64,000 bases of DNA, taken from contig NZ_JAIUHG010000014.1 in NCBI RefSeq assembly GCF_020164955.1, positions 62,001 to 126,000 on the forward strand, read 5' to 3'. Shown here one piece after another: positions 63,848 through 64,000 of this stretch. The position numbers and the translations under genes were made by a program. Source of the stretch: Mesorhizobium sp. CA8. Lineage in GTDB: Bacteria; Pseudomonadota; Alphaproteobacteria; Rhizobiales; Rhizobiaceae. The notes under the pieces are model-generated. The model was not told the DNA's origin. It saw nothing but the letters and a program-made list of their open reading frames with translations, and made no database searches. The stretch's first letter is position 1. The number at the start of each line of letters is the position of its first letter.

Positions 63848-64000
63848 CGAAGAGTTTCGTTTGCGCGGTCGATGTCGGCACCGGGAGCGCTCGCGCGGGC
63901 ATTCTCGACGCGCGGGGCAACCTGCTCGGCCGCGCCGACCATCAGATCGCCATGCATCAGCCCAAGCCCGATCACGCCGAGCATGATTCGGAAGACATCT
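63844..64000 (+). CDS. FGGY-family carbohydrate kinase, 5' part (truncated by window)
   Basis: The first 52 residues of a kinase, running off the end of the window. After a TTG start overlapping the HAD stop by four bases come FVCAVDVGTGSARAGILDAR (phosphate-1 motif of FGGY kinases) and HAEHDSEDI. The DVGTGSARAG form is typical of the ribulokinase/FGGY-carbohydrate-kinase group and fits a kinase for D-ribulose or D-xylulose from pentitols. Given the neighbours it may phosphorylate the ketose made by the dehydrogenases. Confidence 0.8.
   Translation, partial: MTKSFVCAVDVGTGSARAGILDARGNLLGRADHQIAMHQPKPDHAEHDSEDI

Overview
The window looks like a chromosomal segment of a rhizobial alphaproteobacterium, most likely Mesorhizobium or a close relative. 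The evidence is high-GC DNA with strong third-position bias (hence many long antisense shadow frames), a complete rhizobial-type inositol (iol) operon under an RpiR repressor, an smo/mtl polyol operon, a urease cluster with rhizobial extra genes, a NodF/NodE-like pair, many ABC importers, and several families of intergenic palindromic repeats. No phage, plasmid origin, transposase or CRISPR array was recognised.

Layout. 1-3.7 kb: the tail of an unknown gene, a nitronate monooxygenase, a GNAT/DUF1778 toxin-antitoxin pair lying between a broken lacI 3' fragment and an intact lacI. 4.3-8.0 kb: a ribose-type (CUT2) sugar importer divergent from that LacI. 8.2-11.4 kb: a polar amino-acid ABC importer. 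11.6-14.1 kb: phosphonate accessory genes (DUF1045 2H phosphoesterase, phnM, phnN) without the C-P lyase core. 14.3-21.4 kb: iolC-iolD-iolE-small membrane protein-iolB on the minus strand with iolR just upstream and two IolR-type boxes between. 21.5-31.8 kb: a second catabolic locus with two Gfo/Idh/MocA dehydrogenases, a TIM-barrel epimerase, a second IolE-like gene, a complete CUT1 importer and a divergent MocR-family regulator. Its gene content recalls rhizopine (moc) and oxidise/eliminate/reduce glycoside loci, and it is the best candidate for an undescribed pathway here.

32-43 kb is housekeeping and accessory: tRNA-Arg(CCG), a GFA protein, DUF1003 and universal stress proteins, a lipoprotein D,D-carboxypeptidase, a large coiled-coil membrane protein, a mutarotase-like protein, a FrcK-like kinase, a lysine-rich histone-like protein behind a textbook general-stress (EcfG) promoter, a glutathione transferase, and nodF/nodE-like genes. 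43.4-52.4 kb is the urease cluster ureD-A-(DUF1272)-ureJ-B-(two antisense exported proteins)-C-(membrane protein, GST)-E-F-(DUF3995)-G.

52.5-64 kb: a class II aldolase, then a sugar-alcohol region: HAD phosphatase, SorC regulator, DUF1127 and LysR genes, and smoE-F-G-K-smoS-mtlK-HAD-FGGY kinase (kinase cut by the window end), encoding uptake, oxidation and phosphorylation of sorbitol/mannitol. Three of the four binding-protein genes (5.3, 9.1 and 57.9 kb) are followed by strong stem-loops that separate them from their membrane components.

Functions were assigned from motifs and family knowledge without any database search. Substrates of the transporters and regulatory sites are inferences unless stated otherwise.
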